49,313 nucleotides of DNA, taken from positions 1 through 49,313 of the forward strand of contig JBFWMG010000028.1 in assembly GCA_050251715.1 (NCBI GenBank), given 5' to 3'. This DNA is from JBFWMG01 sp050251715. Its GTDB lineage: Bacteria > Desulfobacterota > Desulfovibrionia > Desulfovibrionales > Desulfovibrionaceae. The notes under the pieces were generated by a model. That model was not told where the DNA came from and made no database searches. It saw nothing but the letters and a program-made list of their open reading frames with translations. The position numbers and the translations under genes were made by a program. Of this stretch, positions 25,845-33,170 are shown piece after piece; the stretch's first letter is position 1, and the number at the start of each line of letters is the position of its first letter.

Positions 25845-26208
25845 TGCCTTCTCCATAATTTTTTAAAATGTTTCAGTCGGGTAAGTCCGCCACGCCGTGA
25901 CAAACGCACTGGGGCCAGCGTACGCCTGCTCATCGGGCTTTGCAATAAATACAAGGGGAACGGATTACCAATTTCTATGAGCGGGCCGTCTCCCCCGCGA
26001 CGGCATGCGGGGTGCGACGCGATGCGTTTTGGCGGCCGCCATTGTTTCCTGCCGTTCCCGCCCCGTGCCGCATCTTTGGCGCAAGGCGTGTGGTCCGCCC
26101 GCCTCATGCCACAGTCCTTTTTCATGCGGCCTTGCCCCAACCGTATTGTCGGGAACATGCATCAGCTGTGGGCTATGCCGTATTGGGGATTACCTTGAGG
26201 CAAAAATA

Positions 26209-26239
26209 AAAGGCCCGCACCGTCATGGCGCAGGCCTTT
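26209..26239 (-). terminator. Rho-independent terminator of CsgG-domain paralogue 2
   Basis: On the minus strand a 13-bp stem (with two G-U pairs) is followed by TTTTATTTTTG, a classic intrinsic terminator. It closely resembles the hairpin at 24543-24573. Confidence 0.85.
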
Positions 26240-26279
26240 GCTTGCAATACCCCCATTGGGCGGTCGCGGGTCAGGTGGG

Positions 26280-27524
26280 TCAACAGCCGCCGTCGCCGCC
26301 GCCCCCTCCGCCGCCGTCGCCGCCGCCATTGTTGTCCTGGTCGGCGGCGTCATTGGCGGCGTCCTGCGCCGCCTCGGCTGCGGAAATGGACTCGCCCACC
26401 GCTTCGGCCATGGCCGCCGGGGAAAAGGCGCTCACCGCCGCCATGGTCGGCGCGCCGGGGTCGGGCGTGCCGTCGTATCCGTCGCTGGCCAGGATGAATC
26501 CGGGGTCCAGCTCCATGGCCTTGCGGAAGAAGTCGCGCGCCTGCTTCCAGTTGCCCTCGTCCAGGGCCAGCAGGCCTTGGCCGAAGAGCGTCACCGCGTC
26601 GAAACTCTGGGTGTGGTACCTGTCCACCTGCTTTTTTTCCGCAGCGGTCAGGGAAAGATGCATGCCCGTGACCACCGAGTGGACGATCTCCTTTTCCAGC
26701 TCGAAGAACCGGTCCTGGGCCGCCGTCATGGTGAACGTGCTCTCGACTTCGGCCTTGGGCGTGGACGCTATGGAGCCGGAAACCCGGATGCTGCCCTCGG
26801 CCAGGCTGCCCACGATCAACCGTTCCGCGCCCAGGAGCTTGCCCACGCGCGGGGCCGTGGCCGCGTCCACCACGCCGGTCTGGCCGAGCCGCATCTCCTC
26901 CAGCAGCGCCTGGAGCTTTTCGCGCTCCACCACGGAGACCGAGGAAATGGCGCTCAGGTCGGTGATGAGCATGGCGGCCAGCGCCTTTTGCAGCGCCCGG
27001 AACGTGCGATCCTTGGTGGCGTCATCGAAATAGCACACGGCCACGGAGCCGGGCTTGACCATGGACGTGTCCAGCTCCTTTTCCCTGGCCAGCGCCGCCT
27101 TGGCCAGCCGCTTGCTGTGGTTCATGTTGACCAGGGTGATTTGCTTCTTCACCTCGGCGGCCACCAAGGCATTTCTTTCGGTCGCCTTGAGCGTGCGCCA
27201 CACCGTGATGGCCTTGCCGCCCTCGCCCTGGTTCATGTACGCCAGCCCCAGATACAGGATGGAGAATTCGTTTTCCTGATCCAGCGCATGGGCCTTTTCC
27301 AGGTGTTTGACGGCCATGTCGATCTGGCCGGTCTTCAAATACGCGAAGCCGACCCTGGATTGAGCGGCCTGGTCGTTCGGCGTCTCGGCAAGATATTGGT
27401 TGTACAGCGTGATGGCCTCGTTGTAATTCTTGAAACCGAGAGCCATGTCGGCCTTCATTTTCACGCCGCAGCCCGCAAGCAACACGACGAGCAGCAGAAC
27501 GGCAAACAATCGGATGGCATGCAT
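26280..27524 (-). CDS. Lipoprotein with TPR and CsgG-like domains, paralogue 2
   Basis: This ~414-residue paralogue of the next gene downstream has a lipobox (VVLLAGC), TPR-like repeats, the same CsgG-like central domain and a final TPR-like helix pair (DAVTLFGQGLLALDEGNWKQARDFF). It ends in a glycine/aspartate tail with a run of seven glycines and a last residue of Cys, which is unusual. The ATG at 27524 is preferred because GGAGG lies six bases upstream; longer in-frame starts add unrelated residues. It is transcribed divergently from the caspase-like gene, with about 250 bases between them. Function is unknown; an envelope role is inferred from the lipobox and CsgG domain. Confidence 0.8.
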   Translation of the reverse strand: MHAIRLFAVLLLVVLLAGCGVKMKADMALGFKNYNEAITLYNQYLAETPNDQAAQSRVGFAYLKTGQIDMAVKHLEKAHALDQENEFSILYLGLAYMNQGEGGKAITVWRTLKATERNALVAAEVKKQITLVNMNHSKRLAKAALAREKELDTSMVKPGSVAVCYFDDATKDRTFRALQKALAAMLITDLSAISSVSVVEREKLQALLEEMRLGQTGVVDAATAPRVGKLLGAERLIVGSLAEGSIRVSGSIASTPKAEVESTFTMTAAQDRFFELEKEIVHSVVTGMHLSLTAAEKKQVDRYHTQSFDAVTLFGQGLLALDEGNWKQARDFFRKAMELDPGFILASDGYDGTPDPGAPTMAAVSAFSPAAMAEAVGESISAAEAAQDAANDAADQDNNGGGDGGGGGGGDGGC

Positions 27525-27777
27525 GGCATCCTCCATGTTTTTATAATGATTCCTGGTCGTTACGCGCGCCACTTTTTTGAGGGGGAATTAAGACAATAGT
27601 ACTCCAGTGAGGCCGTTGGCGCAATACCAGATTCCATTATTCGCCACTCTTCATGGCCCGGTTGCCCGTCGTGCGGGCGGCATGCCGGGGGCGGCGCGTC
27701 GCGGGCCGGATGTTGTCATTTTGCCTCGGCTTTTATATTCTGGGTTCTTGTGCGAAACCCCTTACCGGAGGGTTCTC

Positions 27778-29469
27778 ATGACGCTCTGCCGCATTCCGCT
27801 CCACCGCGTTTTGTCTGTGTTCATGGTGCTCATGGTGTCGTTTCCCGGCGGCGCTGGCGCCGAACCGCAACGCGTGGCGCTCGTCGTGGGCAATGCGAAC
27901 TACCTGCACGCGGCGCGGCTGGCCAATCCTGTCAACGACGCCCATGACATGGCGGACATGTTGCGGGGGCTGGGCTACGATGTCATCGATCGCCTCGACG
28001 CACCGCTGCGTGACATGGAGGACGCGGTGCGCGCCTTTGGCGGCAAGCTGCAGCCCGGTTCCATCGGCCTCTTCTACTACGCCGGGCACGGCCTGCAGGT
28101 GAACGGCGTCAACTACCTCGTTCCGGTGGACGCCACGATCTCCAAGGAATCCGACGTCAAGTACGCGGCCATGGACGTGGGGCGGGTCATGGACGCGATG
28201 CGCGATGCGGGCAACGACCTGAATGTCATCATCCTCGACGCCTGCCGGGACAATCCGTTCGCCACGGGATCGCGCTCGGCCGCCTCCCAGGGGCTGGCGC
28301 GCATGGATGCGCCCACCGGCACCTTTATCGCCTATGCCACGGCGCCGGGCTCGGTGGCGGCGGACGGCGATGGCAGGAACGGTGTCTTCACCCAATATCT
28401 GCTGCGCTACATCAAGGCCTCCAACCTGGAAGTGGAAAAGGTGATGAAGAAGGTGCGCGTTTCCGTGATGCGCGCCACCGGAAAACTGCAAGTGCCGTGG
28501 CAGTCCTCGTCACTTACGGGCGAATTCATGTTCAAGCCCGGCCCCATGGTCAAATCCGACATACACGATGCGTTGGACAGGGAATGGGAGGAGATCGAGG
28601 CGCAGCGCAAGGAGTTGGCGCGCCTCAAGGCCGAACTCGCCCGCACGGGCGAGCAAAAGGCCCAGAAATCCGGCGCGGACAGGCTGGGCAAGGCCGAGAT
28701 CGAGGCGCTGCTGCGCGAAACCTCGGTGTCCATGCAGATCCAGGAGTCCTGCCCCGACTGTGGCGTGGGCGATACCGGGATGGCCCAGACCGTGCTGGCG
28801 GCCAGGCTGGCCGAGCAGGGCTTGCAGGTGGTCTCGCCCGAGCCATCCGAGGCCAGGCAACGCGAGGCGCTGGTCCTCTCCCTGCTCAAGGGCGATGCCA
28901 GGGCCGCCAGGGAACTGGGCCTTGCGGCCAAGGCCGACTATGTGGTCGCGGGCCGGGCCGTGATCAAAAACGCGGGGGAGGTCATGGAGGGCACGGGGCT
29001 CAACTCGGTGCATGCCAACGTGCAGCTCACGCTCGTCAACGCCGCGACGGGGCGGATAGTGGGCGCGGCGGTCAAATCGGCCGTGGCCGCGCACGTCAGC
29101 CCGCTCACGGGCGGCTCGCTGGCCCTGGACACGGCCCTGAGCCAGGCCGTGGCCGAGACCATCCGGCCACGGCTCGCCCAGGATCTGGAAAACACCCGCA
29201 CGCTGGGCGCGCCCCTGACCGTGTTCGCCCTGGGTGTGGACGCGCTCAAGACCTACCGTGGCGTGATGGCGTTCCTCAAGGGCGTATCCGGGGCGAGCGC
29301 GGTGAAGAGCGAGCGCTGGGACAAGGAGAACGGCCTGCTGGTGGTGAGCCTGCGTTTTGCGGGCCAGGGCGAGGATCTGGCGATGGAGCTGGACGAACGC
29401 ACCGGGCCGTTCGGCTCCATCTCGCTGACCGACGTGGGCCCGGCCACGCTTGACCTGCGCGTGCACTAG
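27778..29469 (+). CDS. Secreted caspase-like (C14) protein with a CsgG/FlgT-like C-terminal domain
   Basis: This 563-residue protein has a signal peptide ending near GGAGA and then a caspase/metacaspase p20 fold: RVALVVGNANYLHAARLANPVNDA, the catalytic His104 in FYYAGHGLQVNG, and Cys156 in IILDACRDNPF. After a charged helix (~260-300), the C-terminal half has alternating strands and helices (VSMQIQESCPDCGVGD, ADYVVAGRAVIKNAGEVMEG, NVQLTLVNAATGRIVGAAV) resembling CsgG/FlgT-like domains. Caspase-fold peptidases usually cut after Arg/Lys or Asp; the substrate here is unknown. The ATG at 27778 follows GGAGGG. Neighbouring genes encode three CsgG-domain proteins, suggesting a shared envelope process. 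The gene ends at copy 3 of the structured repeat. Confidence 0.85.
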   Translation: MTLCRIPLHRVLSVFMVLMVSFPGGAGAEPQRVALVVGNANYLHAARLANPVNDAHDMADMLRGLGYDVIDRLDAPLRDMEDAVRAFGGKLQPGSIGLFYYAGHGLQVNGVNYLVPVDATISKESDVKYAAMDVGRVMDAMRDAGNDLNVIILDACRDNPFATGSRSAASQGLARMDAPTGTFIAYATAPGSVAADGDGRNGVFTQYLLRYIKASNLEVEKVMKKVRVSVMRATGKLQVPWQSSSLTGEFMFKPGPMVKSDIHDALDREWEEIEAQRKELARLKAELARTGEQKAQKSGADRLGKAEIEALLRETSVSMQIQESCPDCGVGDTGMAQTVLAARLAEQGLQVVSPEPSEARQREALVLSLLKGDARAARELGLAAKADYVVAGRAVIKNAGEVMEGTGLNSVHANVQLTLVNAATGRIVGAAVKSAVAAHVSPLTGGSLALDTALSQAVAETIRPRLAQDLENTRTLGAPLTVFALGVDALKTYRGVMAFLKGVSGASAVKSERWDKENGLLVVSLRFAGQGEDLAMELDERTGPFGSISLTDVGPATLDLRVH

Positions 29470-29572
29470 CGCATTTAAGTCTTGAAACAAGACTCGCCCC
29501 TGAAACAATGTCCCATTGTTTCAGGGAAATGCACAAGAGCATCGAAACCCTTTCAAGGGTAAAATGCTCTAG
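29466..29572 (+). repeat. CTAG-bounded three-hairpin element, copy 3
   Basis: This copy begins with the CTAG that includes the caspase-gene stop and ends CTCTAG. All three hairpins are perfect: AGTCTTG/CAAGACT (loop AAA), CTGAAACAATG/CATTGTTTCAG (loop TCC), and AGAGCAT/ATGCTCT enclosing ACCCTT/AAGGGT. Several arm positions differ from the other copies on both sides of the stem at once, which preserves the pairing. Confidence 0.88.
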
Positions 29573-29704
29573 CGCCGCGTCCCTAGAAGACATGGCGATG
29601 CTTTTCAAGGAAAAGCCAATGCATGTTAAGTGATTATCCTCAAAATTCGTAGCTGCCCATTGTGATGACGCGCCACGGGCCGCACGGCGGGGCAAAGGCT
29701 CGGG

Positions 29705-30367
29705 CTATTTTTCCGAGCGTACCTCGTCGACTTGTTCCTTGTAGGCGGCATCCGCGTCGATGCACTGCTCGAAGAGCGTTTCGGCCTGGGCCTTCTGGCC
29801 CGCGTCCCAGGCGTCAAGCCCCTTGGCGAAGAGAACGGCCGCGTCCAGCCTGCCCGCGCCGGAGCGTGTGGGCTTGAAGGCGCTGTCCAGGCTCTTGGCG
29901 ATTTTCGCGGCCAGCGTCTTTTCGACATCCAGAAACGCCGCGCTGCTGCCCGTGGCCGATGCGGCCATGAGCACCTCGGACGTCTCGGTCTTGATGATGC
30001 GCGCGTCCATGCGCACCTGGTCTCCCATCACGAGAAACGAGCCCACGACGATGCTTTGCGCTCCCAGGATCTTGCCCGCCCTGACCGCTGTGGCCTGGTC
30101 CACGGCCCCGCTTTGGCCCAAGGCTATCTCCTTGAGCAGTTCCTTGATGCGCGTGCGTTCGATGACCTTGAGGGCCGGGCCTGCCTGGGTGAGGTCCGAA
30201 ATGAGCATGGCCGAGAGCCCCTGCTCCAACGGCTCGTATTGCGCCGTATCCGTGAAGGAGTTGTTGTCAAAGGGCAGGATGGCCAGCGTGGTGGGGTCTC
30301 CGGCGTGGGCGAGCGGCGAGGCCATGAGATAGACGCATGCGAACAGGGTGGTCATCAGGGCGCGCAT
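29705..30367 (-). CDS. Secreted CsgG-domain protein
   Basis: This 220-residue protein has a signal peptide with a probable cleavage site after SPLAHA. The CsgG-like domain follows: TLAILPFDNNSFTDTAQYEPL, LSAMLISDLTQAGPALKVIERTRIKELLKEIALGQSGAVD, and KILGAQSIVVGSFLVMGDQVRMDARI. A short TPR-like pair (AAVLFAKGLDAWDAGQKAQAETLFEQCIDAD) closes it. It lacks a lipobox, unlike the two lipoprotein paralogues. It is convergent with the caspase-like gene, separated by repeat copy 3. It may act in the same envelope assembly as its neighbours; no direct evidence for substrate or partner is visible. Confidence 0.8.
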   Translation of the reverse strand: MRALMTTLFACVYLMASPLAHAGDPTTLAILPFDNNSFTDTAQYEPLEQGLSAMLISDLTQAGPALKVIERTRIKELLKEIALGQSGAVDQATAVRAGKILGAQSIVVGSFLVMGDQVRMDARIIKTETSEVLMAASATGSSAAFLDVEKTLAAKIAKSLDSAFKPTRSGAGRLDAAVLFAKGLDAWDAGQKAQAETLFEQCIDADAAYKEQVDEVRSEK

Positions 30368-30524
30368 GGATTCCTCCGGGGGGTTGGTGTCCTGATGGTT
30401 TTATACCAATGAATGGGGGGCGTGTCACCAGCGACGCGCGGGCGCGCGTCTCCTTCCGCAGGGCATGCGGGTGTTCCCCTCCGGGGCGATCCATCCGCGG
30501 GAGGCGGTGAAGAGGCGGCCTCGC

Positions 30525-31829
30525 CTACCGGTATTCGAACGGGTGCGCCAGTCTGAAGTGGCCCTGGATCGTGGGGTAGTCGGAGCCGAGAAGCCGCATC
30601 AGGCTTGTGGTGCAGCCGGTGGTCCAGATGTTGAAAACAAGCGGGACGCCCTGGTGCCTGCTGGTATGCACAAGGCCTATGTGGTCCAGGGGCGTGCCGT
30701 TGGGAATGCCGGTGTCCATGGTCAGGATGTCGCCGGCATCGAACGTGCCCGGAAAGGTTTCGTAGTCCAGCGGCAGCGCCAGCGCATGGTACGTGAGCCA
30801 CGTATGGAGGTTGCGGGTGCGGCGGTGGTCGATATTGGTGTCGGCGTTCTTGACCCAGCGGCTGTAGCGCGCGGGGTGGGTCAGAATATCCTCGTGCAGC
30901 AAGGCCTGCAGATCCAGGCCCGCATGGCGCAAGGCGCGGATCACCACATCCGTACACACCGCATCCGCCTCCCGGATGTCGCCCGCGGGATAGGGCATGC
31001 GCACCAGGCCGCATGCGTAGTCGGAATACAGGGCGGGGTGTTCCAACTGGGCGTTGGCGCCCTCCAGAACGCGCGTGGCGAGCCCTGCCCCAAGCGCCTT
31101 TTCCTGGTCCGCCGACGTGAAGATGTCCACCCTGGCCTTGGCCGGAACCAGGTCGAACAGCTCTTCGATGTCCTTGTCATCCATGCCGAGGCATCCGAGG
31201 GTCCAGTCCTGGCCGTTGCCGCCGCCGTGGATGCGGATGGAGCCGCCCAGAGGCGTGGATTGGGACGGCATGAGGCCGTTGCGCACCGCGCGCACGATGC
31301 CCGCGTAGGTTTGATAGGTGATCCTGCCGTCATGCAAGCCCCGTCGGGCATCCTCGGCGCTGGGGTAGGACAGCCGCATGGAGCGCGCGCCGTATTTGGC
31401 TTGGCCGGGGTCGCGCAGGGATTCGCACACGAAGAAACGCCCTTCCGGGGTGCCGCCGTCGCCCTGGTACGCCTTGTCGCCCAAGGGGTTGAACGGGCAC
31501 AGGGCGATCCGGTACTCTCGGATGGCGCGGCCACTGTCCATGACCAGGAGCCGCCGCTCCAGCTTGTGCACCTTGATCCAGAGCGTGGACACGGTGTCCC
31601 GGTGCACAAAGCCCTGGGTGCCCGACAGGGTGGCGGCCTTGAACCATTCCCCTTGTTCCTCCAGGAGGGTCAGGGATTCATTCTGGTCCAGCGTGCGGAT
31701 CACCGCGCCGCGCATGGACGGTGCGGCCCGGAAATGGACCTGCGCCTTGACCGTGTATCCGGCCATGGCGGCCATGGCGGGTGCGGGTATGGCCAGCCCC
31801 AGCAGGCAGATGAGCAGGATGATGCGCAT
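30525..31829 (-). CDS. Fused SH3 / L,D-transpeptidase (YkuD) / DUF1287 protein
   Basis: This 434-residue periplasmic protein has a signal peptide (MRIILLICLLGLAIPAPAMA). An SH3-like domain (KAQVHFRAAPSMRGAVIRTL, WFKAATLSGTQGFVH) precedes a YkuD L,D-transpeptidase with the motif IHGGG (His201) and TLGCLGM (Cys213 nucleophile). The C-terminal half resembles DUF1287: YSDYACGLVRMPYPAGDIREADAVCTDVVIRAL, and GDILTMDTG followed by DHIGLVHTSR. L,D-transpeptidases make or anchor to 3-3 peptidoglycan crosslinks. Fusion of the two domains suggests wall remodelling by one polypeptide. The ATG at 31829 follows AGGAGG with good spacing; an upstream in-frame ATG would add ten residues before the signal. Confidence 0.88.
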   Translation of the reverse strand: MRIILLICLLGLAIPAPAMAAMAGYTVKAQVHFRAAPSMRGAVIRTLDQNESLTLLEEQGEWFKAATLSGTQGFVHRDTVSTLWIKVHKLERRLLVMDSGRAIREYRIALCPFNPLGDKAYQGDGGTPEGRFFVCESLRDPGQAKYGARSMRLSYPSAEDARRGLHDGRITYQTYAGIVRAVRNGLMPSQSTPLGGSIRIHGGGNGQDWTLGCLGMDDKDIEELFDLVPAKARVDIFTSADQEKALGAGLATRVLEGANAQLEHPALYSDYACGLVRMPYPAGDIREADAVCTDVVIRALRHAGLDLQALLHEDILTHPARYSRWVKNADTNIDHRRTRNLHTWLTYHALALPLDYETFPGTFDAGDILTMDTGIPNGTPLDHIGLVHTSRHQGVPLVFNIWTTGCTTSLMRLLGSDYPTIQGHFRLAHPFEYR

Positions 31830-32139
31830 GGAGGCCTCCTTGTGCCGGTGTGCGGGCATGGCGCGGCTCCGGTTTTCTGGCGCGGGGGATTGCCGCGCGG
31901 CCAGGGATGCAGCCGCGCCGCCATGCTAGCAGACCGCGCGGCGGGAGCGTAGGGTAATCGGGCTGCATGCATCCTACGCTTTGGCCATGGGATGGGATAT
32001 AAGGCAATCTGGACCATCCTTGCTCCTCCGTGCCTGGCGCGGGCCGGCAGCCCGCTGTCTTGCCGGCCCGCGCCCAAACGGGTCGAAACGGCCCGCCGCA
32101 CCGCACGGTCAAGGAGGGCACATGCACAGGAGGTTACCC
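31830..32139. other. Divergent intergenic region with a GC-rich hairpin
   Basis: This ~310-base region separates the divergent transpeptidase and hypothetical-gene operons and should hold their promoters, but I see no convincing boxes. At 32037-32073 GCGCGGGCCGGCA pairs perfectly with TGCCGGCCCGCGC over 13 bp around an 11-base loop. There is no T-run after it, so an RNA leader structure or operator is as likely as a terminator. Confidence 0.5.
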
Positions 32140-32499
32140 ATGGCGACCGGCGCAATCGACTTTCCCACCATCCATGCCCATCTGCAAAAACACATCGGCG
32201 ACATCGTGGCCCATTACGAACGGGAGCGCGAGCTTGCCCGCGACAGCGGGTGGAGCGGCTTTTCCGGCGCCAAGGGCAACCTGTCCTGGGTGCGGCACTA
32301 CGTGCGGCACATGGACCGCGCCGCCGCAACCTGGACCGGCGGCGGCCCGGCCTTTCTGGAGCGCATGGCCGCGCTCTTCGACGAGGTGGAGCCCGACGAC
32401 GACTACACATGGCCCACCGATGCGCGCAGACAGGTCAAGGCCGTGCTCGAACGGCTGCGGGACACGTTTTCCGGCAATGGCGCCGGGGTGGCGCCGTGA
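32140..32499 (+). CDS. Hypothetical protein, first gene of a four-gene operon
   Basis: This 119-residue soluble protein (119 residues from the ATG at 32140) is predicted mostly helical and is rich in charged and aromatic residues (DIVAHYERERELARDSGWSG, LSWVRHYVRHMDRAAATW). I recognise no family. The ATG at 32140 has AGGAGG six bases upstream; another in-frame ATG at 32122 also has a GGAGGG close by and would add six residues. It overlaps the following lipoprotein gene (GTGA at 32496-32499), so the two are co-translated. Confidence 0.65.
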   Translation: MATGAIDFPTIHAHLQKHIGDIVAHYERERELARDSGWSGFSGAKGNLSWVRHYVRHMDRAAATWTGGGPAFLERMAALFDEVEPDDDYTWPTDARRQVKAVLERLRDTFSGNGAGVAP

Positions 32500-33089
32500 C
32501 GCCCGGTGCGCGGCTGCTGGCCGCCCTGCCGGTCGCCCTGTTGACCGTGGCCGTCCTGTGCGCTGGCGGGTGTTTGTGTCCGGACCGGATATACATCACC
32601 AGCGAGGACGGCGTTGCCGTTCCCGGCGTGGAAGGGATATGGCACGAGGTGGGCGGCCGCGGCAGGCTGGAGATCACACGCGTCGATGATGGGTGGCCGC
32701 GTTACGACGCCTACATCCCCACCAGTTGCGCCCATTACTGGTGCCCGTCCGTGGATGGGTATGCCATGCCCCTGTTCGGCGGGTTCTACGTGGTGCAGGA
32801 ACAGGAATACTCGGAGCACCAGGTGGTGCTGGTGCATGTGGCGGCGGACCGGATCAGCATTTTGGGGAAAAGAGCCGCCATGGAGAAATATCAGGCCTTT
32901 GTCCGTTCCTTTGGCATCCCCGAAGGGCGTTTTTCGCAGGAGGACTGCGATACGCCCTTTGTGGACCGGGATGAATTCATACGGTTCATGACCGGGCTGG
33001 CCAAGTGGTTTGGCGACCTGTCGCCCAAGGAATGGGGTATTTTCACGCGAACGGGCGTGGATCTGGGCGAGCCCGACGGCCGCCCCTGA
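32496..33089 (+). CDS. Hypothetical lipoprotein
   Basis: This 197-residue protein starts with GTG and a lipoprotein signal whose lipobox is LCAGGC. The mature part contains SEDGVAVPGVEGIWHEVGG, two Cys in TSCAHYWCPSVDGY and a strand-rich centre (MPLFGGFYVVQEQEYSEHQVVLVHV), which suggests a small beta-rich envelope domain. No family is recognised. It overlaps the preceding gene and lies 81 bases ahead of the repeat protein, so it belongs to the same operon. Confidence 0.7.
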   Translation: MTPGARLLAALPVALLTVAVLCAGGCLCPDRIYITSEDGVAVPGVEGIWHEVGGRGRLEITRVDDGWPRYDAYIPTSCAHYWCPSVDGYAMPLFGGFYVVQEQEYSEHQVVLVHVAADRISILGKRAAMEKYQAFVRSFGIPEGRFSQEDCDTPFVDRDEFIRFMTGLAKWFGDLSPKEWGIFTRTGVDLGEPDGRP

Positions 33090-33170
33090 ACCCACAAGCC
33101 GCGCATCGGCGCGGGCGTCGCCGCCCCACGGCGGGGCGCAAGGCCTGGCGAACGGAGGGGGGAGGAACGC

